Positions 34,119 through 41,303 of a stretch of DNA of 64,000 bases are shown in pieces. A program made the translations under genes and the position numbers. This DNA comes from Streptomyces zingiberis. GTDB lineage: Bacteria; Actinomycetota; Actinomycetes; Streptomycetales; Streptomycetaceae. The notes beneath the pieces were generated by a model that was not told where the DNA came from, ran no database searches, and saw nothing but the letters and a program-made list of their open reading frames with translations. The stretch lies in NCBI RefSeq assembly GCF_012034935.1, contig NZ_JAATEN010000013.1, positions 101,215 to 165,214 on the forward strand. Reading direction: 5' to 3'. The first letter of the stretch is position 1, and every line of letters starts with the position of its first letter.

Positions 34119-35039
34119 TCAGCGAGCGGCGGTGCCGGCCCCCTCACCGGCGGAACCGCCCACGGGGCCGTCCACGGTGCCGTCACCGGCGGAGCCGCCG
34201 GCGCGGGCGTCGCTGACGGCACCGCCGTCCGCCCCGGCCGAGGCCCGCGCGGTGGCGACCTCGGCGGCCGTCGCCGCGGCGGCGGTCTCGGCGGCCTCCG
34301 CCGCCTCGCTGATCGCGCGCCAGGCCGCCTCGGCCGCCTGCTGCTCGGCTTCCTTCTTGCTGCGGCCGGTGCCGGTGCCGTACGCGACACCACCGACGCG
34401 GGCGGCAGCCGTGAAGGTCTTCTCGTGATCGGGCCCGGTCTCGCTGACCAGGTACTCGGGAACGCCCAGCCCTTCGGTGGCGGTGAGTTCCTGGAGGCTG
34501 GTCTTCCAGTCCAGTCCGGCGCCGAGGTTCGAGGACTTCTCGATCAGCGGGTCGAAGAGGCGGTGCACCAGTTCCGCGGCGGCGTCCAGCCCCTGGTCGA
34601 GGTAGACCGCGCCGATCACCGCTTCGAGGGTGTCGGCGAGGATCGACGCCTTGTCCCGTCCCCCGGTGCCCTCCTCGCCCCGGCCGAGCCGGATGAAGGA
34701 GCCGAGTTCCAGTCCGCGGCCGACCTCCGCGAGCGCGCGCGAGTTGACCACCGCGGCCCGCAACTTGGCCAGCTGCCCCTCGGGCAGGTCGGGGTGGATG
34801 CGGTAGAGGGTGTCCGTGACCACCAGGCCGAGCACGGAGTCCCCGAGGAACTCCAGCCGCTCGTTGGTGGGCAGCCCGCCGTTCTCGTAGGCGAACGAGC
34901 GGTGCGTCAGCGCACGCACCAGAAGGGCGGACTCGATCCGGTAGCCGAGCCGCCCTTCCAGTACCGCGTGCGACGAGGCCGTGTCCGCCTGGGCCGATTC
35001 GCTCCCGCGCTTGCGGGAGGATGTGCCGGCGTCCGACAT
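34119..35039 (-). CDS. rnc: Ribonuclease III (AbsB)
   Basis: The product has 306 residues. After a polar N-terminus (1-22) comes the RNase III domain with the signature NERLEFLGDSVLGLVVT (59-75) and DKASILADTLEAVIGAVYLD. The dsRNA-binding domain follows (DWKTSLQELTATEGLGVPEY ... GTGRSKKEAEQQAAEAAWRAI). The last 55 or so residues are an Ala/Gly/Ser-rich extension beyond the usual end. In S. coelicolor the enzyme is AbsB, needed for antibiotic production and acting in rRNA processing and mRNA control. The ATG at 35039 is used because the family N-terminus starts there. It follows rpmF by 19 bp. Confidence 0.96.
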   Translation of the reverse strand: MSDAGTSSRKRGSESAQADTASSHAVLEGRLGYRIESALLVRALTHRSFAYENGGLPTNERLEFLGDSVLGLVVTDTLYRIHPDLPEGQLAKLRAAVVNSRALAEVGRGLELGSFIRLGRGEEGTGGRDKASILADTLEAVIGAVYLDQGLDAAAELVHRLFDPLIEKSSNLGAGLDWKTSLQELTATEGLGVPEYLVSETGPDHEKTFTAAARVGGVAYGTGTGRSKKEAEQQAAEAAWRAISEAAEAAETAAAATAAEVATARASAGADGGAVSDARAGGSAGDGTVDGPVGGSAGEGAGTAAR

Positions 35040-35058
35040 AGAGCCTGTCACCCGCCGA

Positions 35059-35232
35059 TCAGACCTCGAGGACCTGGCGGCGGTTGTAGGTCCCGCAGTG
35101 GGGGCACGCGATGTGCTGCAGCTTGGGCTCATGGCAGCGCTCGCACGACACCAGGGTGGGGACCGCAGCCTTCCACTGCGACCGGCGGTGGCGCGTGTTG
35201 CTGCGCGACATCTTCCGCTTCGGAACAGCCAC
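35059..35232 (-). CDS. rpmF: 50S ribosomal protein L32
   Basis: This 57-residue basic protein begins AVPKRKMSRSNTRHRRSQW. It has the zinc-binding pairs CERCHEPKLQHIACPHCG (C-x2-C ... C-x2-C), so this is a zinc-containing (C+) L32. The start is the GTG at 35232, two bases after the end of the DUF177 gene, without a separate promoter. rnc follows after 19 bp. The DUF177-rpmF pair is conserved in nearly all bacteria and often linked to rnc, plsX or fabH. Confidence 0.98.
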   Translation of the reverse strand: MAVPKRKMSRSNTRHRRSQWKAAVPTLVSCERCHEPKLQHIACPHCGTYNRRQVLEV

Positions 35233-35234
35233 GG

Positions 35235-35864
35235 CTACTTCTCCTGCTTCTCGTCGGCGCCCGCTCCGGCGCCGTTCACGTCGTTCCTCCCGCCGACCCG
35301 GAATGAGTCGGCGAGTCCCTGCAGTGCCGCCCAACGGTCGTCGACGGCGTCGTGGTGGTGGTCCGGTTCGTCCGCGAGCCGTGCCCCGCACTGGGTGCAC
35401 AGGCCCGGGCAGTCCTCCCGGCACACCGGCTGCAGCGGCAGTGCCAGCACCACCGCGTCCCGCAGCACGGGTTCGAGGTCGATCAGGCCGTCCTCGACGG
35501 AGAAGGTCTCCTCCTCGGCGTCGTCCTCCGGATCCGCCACGGGGCGGGCCCGGCTGTCGGCGTCGGGGTAGGAGAACATCTCCTGGAAGTCGGTTTCGAG
35601 CGTCCGCTCGACCGGCTCCAGACACCTTACGCACTCCCCGGTGAGCGGCGCACGGGCGGTACCGGTGACCAGTACCCCCTCCATGACCGACTCCAGCCGG
35701 AGGTCCAGCTCCACCGTCGCCCCGGCGGGCACCCCGATGACCTCGATACCGAGGTCCGCCGGGGCGTCCACGGAACGGGAGAGCCGCTGCATCGCGCCGG
35801 GACGGCGGCCCAGCTCGTGCGTGTCGAACACGAGCGGGTTGCGGTGGTCGGGGCGGGCGTTCAG
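35235..35864 (-). CDS. DUF177 (YceD-like) metal-binding protein
   Basis: The product has about 209 residues, beginning LNARPDHRNPLVFDTHELGR. The DUF177 core includes VELDLRLESVMEGVLVTGTA and the cysteine pairs CVRCLEP and CREDCPGLCTQCG, probably binding zinc. YceD-family proteins act in 23S rRNA maturation in plants and E. coli. The start is odd: no ATG, GTG or TTG occurs in frame near the expected N-terminus, and a CTG at 35864 with AGGA four bases upstream fits the family alignment. In-frame GTGs exist only inside the repeat array further upstream (35954, 36005). The acidic C-terminus (GAGADEKQEK) ends two bases before the rpmF start. Confidence 0.9.
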   Translation of the reverse strand: MNARPDHRNPLVFDTHELGRRPGAMQRLSRSVDAPADLGIEVIGVPAGATVELDLRLESVMEGVLVTGTARAPLTGECVRCLEPVERTLETDFQEMFSYPDADSRARPVADPEDDAEEETFSVEDGLIDLEPVLRDAVVLALPLQPVCREDCPGLCTQCGARLADEPDHHHDAVDDRWAALQGLADSFRVGGRNDVNGAGAGADEKQEK

Positions 35865-35949
35865 GGCTTCCTGCTTTCCACGGTGGCGGTACGGGCGGCC
35901 CGGCGCGCCGTGCCGTACGGGCAGTACGGGTACACGGACCGTGCGGGTG

Positions 35950-36013
35950 TGCACAGGTACACGTCGTGCACGGTGTGCACGGAATGCACAGGTGCACGGG
36001 TGCACAAGTGCAC
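35950..36013. repeat. Eight-unit TGCAC tandem array in the DUF177-rpmF-rnc leader
   Basis: TGCAC (once TACAC) starts at 35950, 35958, 35967, 35976, 35985, 35993, 36001 and 36009, so units are 8-9 bp long with the consensus TGCACggg/a. The array lies 86-149 bases upstream of the DUF177 start and downstream of the candidate promoter at 36061-36090, hence within the transcribed leader. Three copies of GTACGGG lie between it and the gene (35889, 35915, 35924). Each unit contains a self-complementary GTGCAC or TGCA, so several alternative hairpins or a phased protein array are possible. Confidence 0.8.
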
Positions 36014-36060
36014 GGAGTGCGCGGGCAGCCGCGATCGCGGATGTACACGACCGAACAGTC

Positions 36061-36090
36061 AGGATACTGGACGGTCCGCCGCAGACCCAA
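36061..36090 (-). promoter_or_regulatory. Candidate promoter of DUF177-rpmF-rnc
   Basis: On the minus strand -35 TTGGGT (36090-36085) and -10 TATCCT (36066-36061) are 18 bp apart, in a locally AT-richer segment just after the coiled-coil protein gene. Transcription would start near 36054, giving a leader of about 190 bases that contains the TGCAC array. Confidence 0.5.
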
Positions 36091-36153
36091 TCGGCGCCGG
36101 GCGGGGTGGTGCCGGACCGGCCGCGGCCGGTGCCGCGCGGGGCGCGCCGGGGG

Positions 36154-37344
36154 TCAGCGGCCCTGCTCGTACGCGCGCAGCCGGTCGAGGTCGATGACGC
36201 TGGTGTCGAAGAGGCTGGTCTCGTCCAGAGCGGTGGGGTCCGGCGCCGGGCTCCCCGGTGCGGGCTGCTGTCCGTACTGCGCGGCCGCGTAGTCCTGGCC
36301 GCCCTGCTGGTGCCCCCACTCCTGCCCGCCGTGGCCCTGGCCGTAGCCCTGCTGGGGCTGCCCGTAGGGGTCCTGGTAGCCGTAACCGGGGGCGGGGAGC
36401 TGCTGCCCGTCCTGGTAGCCGCCCTGGTAGGCGTCCTGGTAGCCGTAGGGCTCCTGGGGATACGCGGCGGCGGCCGGGGCGTACGGGTCCTGGTATCCCT
36501 GCCGGCCCGCGCCGGAGTGGTCCTGACCGGCCGGGACCACCTGGCCCGGCTGGCCCGCCTGGCCCGGCTGCCCGGTGGGCGCGGCGGGCTCCGCGGGAGC
36601 GCCCGGGGCGGTCCGCTCGCCCGGCCGGCCGGCGAGGCCCGCGAGGTAGTCGGCGTCGCTGGTCCGCAGGTGGTCGACGCCCTCCTGGGCGGCGAGGTGG
36701 CTGCCCAGGTCATCGATGGCGCGCCGGCCGTGCAGCTTCTGCCGCCCGCGGCCGACCGCGTCCAGGGTCTTGGAGAGCACCGCCTCGAAGGCGCCGAACT
36801 TGGCGTCCACATAGGCGTCCGCGCGCTCCCGCAGCGTCTCCGGGTCGGCGGTGGGCTCGGGGGCCTCCTCGTCCGCGTAGCCCTGTTCGTCCAGCCCGGG
36901 GCCGCGGCCTAGCAGCTTCTCGCGACCCCGGTCCACGGAGCCGAGGGTCTTGGTGAGGACGACCTCGAAGTTGGCGAGCTTGCTGTCGACGTAGTCGTCG
37001 GCCTCGGCCCGGATCTCCTCGGCCTCCCGGCGGGCCTCCCCGAGGATGCGGTCGGCCTCGGCCTGCGCCTGACGGACGACGTCGGTGGCCGACACCAGCC
37101 CGTTCCGTTCGGCGTGCGCGGAGGCGACGATGCGCTCCGCCTCCCGGCGGGCCTCCTCGACCACCTGCTCCCGGCCGCCCAGCACCTCCTCGGCCTGGGC
37201 CAGCGAACCGGGCAGCGCGTCGCGGATCTCCTCCAGCAGGTCGAGCAGATCGGCGCGGTTCACCACGCAGGACGCCGACATGGGCATGGAGCGGGCGCTC
37301 CTGACGGCGCCGACGACCTCGTCGAGCTTCTTCTGCACGTCCAC
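36154..37344 (-). CDS. DivIVA-like coiled-coil protein with Gln/Gly/Tyr-rich tail
   Basis: The 396-residue product begins VDVQKKLDEVVGAVRSARSM. Residues 20-175 hold two coiled-coil/DivIVA-like units, separated by an acidic linker, each ending in a related motif (YVDSKLANFEVVLTKTLGSV and YVDAKFGAFEAVLSKTLDAV), a visible internal duplication. From about residue 225 the tail is a low-complexity Gln/Gly/Tyr/Pro region with repeats such as YGYQDAY and YGYQDPY, ending ETSLFDTSVIDLDRLRAYEQ. Similar Streptomyces proteins are annotated as cell-division initiation or ATP synthase b-like; the duplicated segment suggests filament or septal scaffolds. The GTG at 37344 is the family start. It sits between coaD and the DUF177-rpmF-rnc unit. 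Confidence 0.85.
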   Translation of the reverse strand: MDVQKKLDEVVGAVRSARSMPMSASCVVNRADLLDLLEEIRDALPGSLAQAEEVLGGREQVVEEARREAERIVASAHAERNGLVSATDVVRQAQAEADRILGEARREAEEIRAEADDYVDSKLANFEVVLTKTLGSVDRGREKLLGRGPGLDEQGYADEEAPEPTADPETLRERADAYVDAKFGAFEAVLSKTLDAVGRGRQKLHGRRAIDDLGSHLAAQEGVDHLRTSDADYLAGLAGRPGERTAPGAPAEPAAPTGQPGQAGQPGQVVPAGQDHSGAGRQGYQDPYAPAAAAYPQEPYGYQDAYQGGYQDGQQLPAPGYGYQDPYGQPQQGYGQGHGGQEWGHQQGGQDYAAAQYGQQPAPGSPAPDPTALDETSLFDTSVIDLDRLRAYEQGR

Positions 37345-37447
37345 GGGGATGCTCGCACTTCCTGGGCGGGACCGGGCGGTCGGGGCGGAACGGGACGACT
37401 CTACGCCCGACGGTGACACGCCGACAGCGGCGCAGGCCGACGGCCCG

Positions 37448-37957
37448 TCAGCGCCGGCCGAGCCGTTCGGTGAGCGCCGTCAGCACCTCCGGCGGGACCA
37501 GGTGGGAGACGTCGCCGCCCCAGGTCGCGACCTCCTTGACCAGGCTGGAGGAGAGGAAGCTGTAGGTGGGGTTGGTGGGCACGAAGAGTGTCTCGACGCC
37601 CGAGAGCCCGTGGTTCATCTGCGCCATCTGGAGTTCGTAGTCGAAGTCGCTGACGGCCCGCAGCCCCTTGACGATCGCGGGGATCTCCCGCTCCTTGCAG
37701 AAGTCGACCAGCAGGCCGTGGAAGCTCTCGATCTCGACGTTGCCGTACTCGGCGGTGGTGCGGCGGAGCAGGTCCAGCCGCTCGTCGATGGTGAAGACGC
37801 CCTTCTTCGATTTGTTGATCATCACGGCGACATGCACCACGTCGTACAGTCGCGACGCGCGCTCGATGATGTCGAGGTGCCCGTTGGTGACGGGGTCGAA
37901 GGATCCCGGACAGACGGCACGGCGCAACACAGGTCCCTCACTCTCCGGTGCGGTCAT
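37448..37957 (-). CDS. coaD: Phosphopantetheine adenylyltransferase
   Basis: The 169-residue enzyme has the nucleotidyltransferase HxGH-type motif GSFDPVTNGHLDIIERAS near residues 18-35, and YSFLSSSLVKEVATWGG, corresponding to the conserved ISSTxVR region. It transfers AMP to 4'-phosphopantetheine in CoA synthesis. The start codon is the ATG at 37957; the family core begins RRAVCPGSFDP after about 11 extra residues. It overlaps the rsmD end by 20 bases and lies on the same strand, so rsmD-coaD is probably translationally coupled. The next gene downstream is the coiled-coil protein gene. Confidence 0.96.
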   Translation of the reverse strand: MTAPESEGPVLRRAVCPGSFDPVTNGHLDIIERASRLYDVVHVAVMINKSKKGVFTIDERLDLLRRTTAEYGNVEIESFHGLLVDFCKEREIPAIVKGLRAVSDFDYELQMAQMNHGLSGVETLFVPTNPTYSFLSSSLVKEVATWGGDVSHLVPPEVLTALTERLGRR

Positions 37958-38582
37958 GACCAGCCCCCGGTTCGGCGTGACCGCCCGCCGGGGCGCGGGT
38001 CGAGGCGGCGCGACCGTACCAAAAGGTGCCCTCGCCGTACCGGCGGGCCCGGAGCGGTTCGAACCCCGGGGGCCAGTCGAAGGTCCCGCCCCGCGTGGGA
38101 CGTTCCACGGTGACCAGGGCCTCCCCGGCCAGCCAGCCGTGATCGAGGAGTGTGATCAGGATCTCGCGGAGCGACGCGTCGGTAACGGCGTAGGGCGGGT
38201 CCAGGAAAACGATGTCGTAAGGGTCGGAGGGGTCGCCGGGCGGCGGGCCGGCGGGCACCTGCTCGGCCCGCGCCACCCGCACCTGGGCGCCGGGCAGGCC
38301 GAGGGTGGCGACGTTCGCCCGGATGGTGCGGGCGGCGCGGGCGTCGGACTCCACCAGCAGGACGTGCCCGGCCCCGCGGGAGAGCGCCTCCAGCCCCACG
38401 GCTCCGGAACCGGAGTACAGGTCGAGCACGCGCAGCCCGTCCAGCGAGCCGGGCCCGCCGAGCAGCGACTGCCAGGTGGAGAAGAGTCCCTCACGCGCCC
38501 GGTCGGAGGTGGGACGGGTGCCGCCGCCGGGCGGTACGGCCAGGCGGCGGCCGCCGGCGGAACCGGCGATCACGCGGATCAT
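37938..38582 (-). CDS. rsmD: 16S rRNA (guanine966-N2)-methyltransferase
   Basis: The product has 214 residues and starts MIRVIAGSAGGRRLAVPPGG. The family motifs GTRPTSDRAREGLFSTWQ, VLDLYSGSGAVGLEALSRGA (AdoMet binding), VESDARAARTIRANV and the catalytic DPPY in DIVFLDPPYAVTDASL are all present. It methylates G966 of 16S rRNA in assembled 30S subunits. The C-terminal 20 residues (RAPAGGHAEPGAGH) are beyond the fold. The pairing rsmD-coaD is found across bacteria. The ATG at 38582 was chosen as the family start. Confidence 0.96.
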   Translation of the reverse strand: MIRVIAGSAGGRRLAVPPGGGTRPTSDRAREGLFSTWQSLLGGPGSLDGLRVLDLYSGSGAVGLEALSRGAGHVLLVESDARAARTIRANVATLGLPGAQVRVARAEQVPAGPPPGDPSDPYDIVFLDPPYAVTDASLREILITLLDHGWLAGEALVTVERPTRGGTFDWPPGFEPLRARRYGEGTFWYGRAASTRAPAGGHAEPGAGHDRTGE

Positions 38583-38989
38583 GAGCTGGGCCCTTCGCGG
38601 TGGAGCGGGGCGGTGACCGCCCCCGGCCACCGCCCGGGAGCACGGTCCCGCCCCACGATAGCCACCGGGGAGAGCCGGCCGCGCGGTGGCTCCGCCGCCC
38701 CGGCGGCCCCGCCCTCCCCCGGCACGCCGGACCCGGCCGGAGCCGGAGAGGCGTGGCGCGGCGTGGCGCGGCGCGGCGGGACCAGGAGAGACAGCCCTCG
38801 GGCGGGGGCCGGAGCGGCGGGGGTCGTGCCCCAGCTCGGCGCGGACGGAGCCGGGCGTGCGGCCGGAGCGGACCGCTGTCCGGGCGATGCTCTCGCGCGC
38901 GTGGAAGCGGCGGGCGGGATCCTCCTCGTGGCCCGGCACCCAGGGGGGCGCCGTCCCTCCTCCCGGACGGCCCGGGCCCCCGCCCGGTC
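38583..38989. other. 407-bp spacer between recG and rsmD
   Basis: No gene can be supported. A minus-strand frame has high third-position GC over part of the region but no recognisable protein. Around 38752-38782 a GTGGCGCGGC unit is repeated (GTGGCGCGGCGTGGCGCGGC). No clear promoter or hairpin was found by eye. Confidence 0.5.
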
Positions 38990-41257
38990 TCAGCCCTTGT
39001 CCAGGTAGCGCTCGCGCTCGGCGTCCAGCAGGGCGTCCAGGGCCGTGCGCAGCTCCGGGTGGTGCTCCAGCTCCGGGTCGGCCGCGACCAGCGCGGAGGC
39101 CTCGTCCCGCGCCTCCGCGATGACCTCCTCGTCCTCGATGACGGCCAGCATCCGGAGGCTGGAGCGGACGCCGGACTGGGCCTGGCCGAGCACGTCCCCC
39201 TCCCGGCGCTGCTCCAGGTCGATCCGGGAGAGCTCGAAGCCGTCCAGGGTGGCGGCGACCGATCCCAGCCGGGCCCTGGCCGGGCTCCCCTCGGGCATCT
39301 CGGTGACCAGCAGGCACAGCCCGGGCGCGCTGCCCCGGCCCACCCGGCCGCGGAGCTGGTGGAGCTGGGAGACGCCGAAGCGGTCGGCGTCCATGATCAC
39401 CATCACGGTGGCGTTGGGGACGTTGACGCCCACCTCGATGACCGTGGTCGCCACCAGGACGTCCACCTCGCCCGCGGCGAAGCGGCGCATCACCTCGTCC
39501 TTCTCGTCGGGGTGCAGCCGGCCGTGCAGCACCTCCACCCGGAGCCCGGCCAGCGGCCCGGACGCCAGCCGCTCGGCGACCTCGACGACGGCCAGCGGAG
39601 GACGGCGGTCCGCACCGGCTCCGGCGCCGTCGTCACCGTCGTGGCCGCCGTCACCGCCGTCACCGCCGGGCTCCTCACCCGCCGCCGCCCGGGCACCCTT
39701 CCCGGCGGGTTCCTCCGCCTCGTCCCCGATCCGGGGGCAGACCACATAGGCCTGGTGGCCGGCCTCGGCCTCCTCCCGGATCCGCTCCCAGGCACGGGCG
39801 AGGAAGTGCGGCTTGTCGCCCGCCGGGACGACATGGCTGGCGATCGGTGACCGCCCGGCGGGGAGCTGGTCCAGGACGGAGGTCTCCAGGTCGCCGAAGA
39901 CGGTCATGGCCACCGTGCGGGGGATCGGGGTGGCGGTCATGACGAGCAGGTGGGGCGGTTGTTTCCCCTTGGCGCGCAGGGCGTCGCGCTGCTCGACGCC
40001 GAACCGGTGCTGCTCGTCCACGACGACCAGGCCGAGGTCGTGGAAGCCCACCTTGTCCTCGATCAGGGCGTGGGTGCCCACGACGACACCGGCCTCCCCC
40101 GTCGCGAGGTCCAGCAGCGCGGAGCGGCGCGCCGCCGCGCCCATCGAGCCGGTGAGGAGCACCACCCGCGTGGCGTGCTCGGCCGCGCCGAGCCGGCCCC
40201 CTTCGGCCAGGTCCCCCAGCATCTCGGTGATGGAGCGGTGGTGCTGCTGCGCCAGTACCTCCGTGGGCGCGAGCAGCGCGGCCTGCCCGCCCGCGTCGAC
40301 CACGGCGAGCATGGCCCGCAGCGCCACCAGCGTCTTGCCGGAGCCCACCTCGCCCTGGAGCAGCCGGTGCATGGGGTGCTCGGTGGCCAGGTCGCCGAGG
40401 ATCTCGGCGGAGACCCGGAGCTGGCCGTCGGTGAGGGTGAACGGCAGACGGGCGTCGAAGGCGGCCAGCAGGCCGTCCGGCCGGGGCACCCGCGCCACGG
40501 CGGGCAGCCGGGTCTCCGCGTGCCGCCGCCGGGCCAGCGCGGTCTGGAGGACGAACGCCTCGTCCCACTTCAGCCGCTGCCGGGCGCGGTCGACATCGGC
40601 CCGGTTCGCCGGCCGGTGCACCCGGCGGAACGCCTCGGGGAGCGGCGCGAGGTCCCGCCCGGCGCGCAGGCGCTCGGGCAGCGGGTCGGTGACCCCCTCC
40701 CAGCCGGTGGCCTCCAGGGTGTCCAGGAGGGTGGAGACGGCCTGGGAGATCTTCCAGGACTCCATCTTCGCGCAGGCCGGGTAGATCGGGATGATCTCCT
40801 CGGCCCACGCGCGGGCCGTCTCGGCGTCCCCCTCACCGTCCATGAGCTGGTACGCCGGGTGGGCGAGCTGCCGCCGGTGGTTGAAGACGCCGACCTTGCC
40901 GGAGAACATGCCGCGCCGGCCCGGCAGCAGCTCCCGCTGGTGGTGGCGGGAGGCCCGGCCGAAGAACACCAGCTGGAGGCGGCCGGAGCCGTCGGTGAGG
41001 GTGACCTCCAGCCGCGTGCCCCTGCCCTGGTTGAAGGTGTGCAGGCGGGCGTCCTCGACGCGGGCGACGACGGTGACGTGCTCGTCGAGCGGGAGGTCCG
41101 CGAGGCGGGTCAGCTCACCGCGCTCCGCGTAGCGGCGCGGGTAGTGGTGGAGCAGATCGCCGGCGGTGCGCAGGTCCAGATGGTCGGCGAGCACCTTGGC
41201 GGTGGGGCCGCCGACCGTCTTCTTCAGGGGTTCGTCCAGGGCGGGCACGCCGTCCAT
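38990..41257 (-). CDS. recG: ATP-dependent DNA helicase RecG
   Basis: This 755-residue helicase has the N-terminal wedge/OB domain (GDLLHHYPRRYAERGELTRL to residue about 160). Helicase motifs include LLQGEVGSGKTLVALRAM (motif I), APTEVLAQQH, VVGTHALIEDKV, VVDEQHRFGV (II), MTATPIPRT (III), VLVATTVIEVGVNVPNAT (V) and HQLRGRVGR (VI). It reverses stalled replication forks. Between motifs III and IV an insertion of about 45 residues rich in Gly/Asp/Ala (about residues 512-555) is present that is absent from E. coli RecG. The start is an ATG at 41257. The DAK2 gene lies 46 bp upstream on the same strand. Confidence 0.96.
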   Translation of the reverse strand: MDGVPALDEPLKKTVGGPTAKVLADHLDLRTAGDLLHHYPRRYAERGELTRLADLPLDEHVTVVARVEDARLHTFNQGRGTRLEVTLTDGSGRLQLVFFGRASRHHQRELLPGRRGMFSGKVGVFNHRRQLAHPAYQLMDGEGDAETARAWAEEIIPIYPACAKMESWKISQAVSTLLDTLEATGWEGVTDPLPERLRAGRDLAPLPEAFRRVHRPANRADVDRARQRLKWDEAFVLQTALARRRHAETRLPAVARVPRPDGLLAAFDARLPFTLTDGQLRVSAEILGDLATEHPMHRLLQGEVGSGKTLVALRAMLAVVDAGGQAALLAPTEVLAQQHHRSITEMLGDLAEGGRLGAAEHATRVVLLTGSMGAAARRSALLDLATGEAGVVVGTHALIEDKVGFHDLGLVVVDEQHRFGVEQRDALRAKGKQPPHLLVMTATPIPRTVAMTVFGDLETSVLDQLPAGRSPIASHVVPAGDKPHFLARAWERIREEAEAGHQAYVVCPRIGDEAEEPAGKGARAAAGEEPGGDGGDGGHDGDDGAGAGADRRPPLAVVEVAERLASGPLAGLRVEVLHGRLHPDEKDEVMRRFAAGEVDVLVATTVIEVGVNVPNATVMVIMDADRFGVSQLHQLRGRVGRGSAPGLCLLVTEMPEGSPARARLGSVAATLDGFELSRIDLEQRREGDVLGQAQSGVRSSLRMLAVIEDEEVIAEARDEASALVAADPELEHHPELRTALDALLDAERERYLDKG

Positions 41258-41303
41258 TGCACACCATGGGTGCGACAGCCGCGGCCGGACGCGGCGGCGG
41301 GGG

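Noticed and set aside
38600..38980. Possible small gene between rsmD and recG on the minus strand
   Set aside because: Part has high third-position GC, but there is no start with ribosome site, no domain and heavy Arg/Pro composition.
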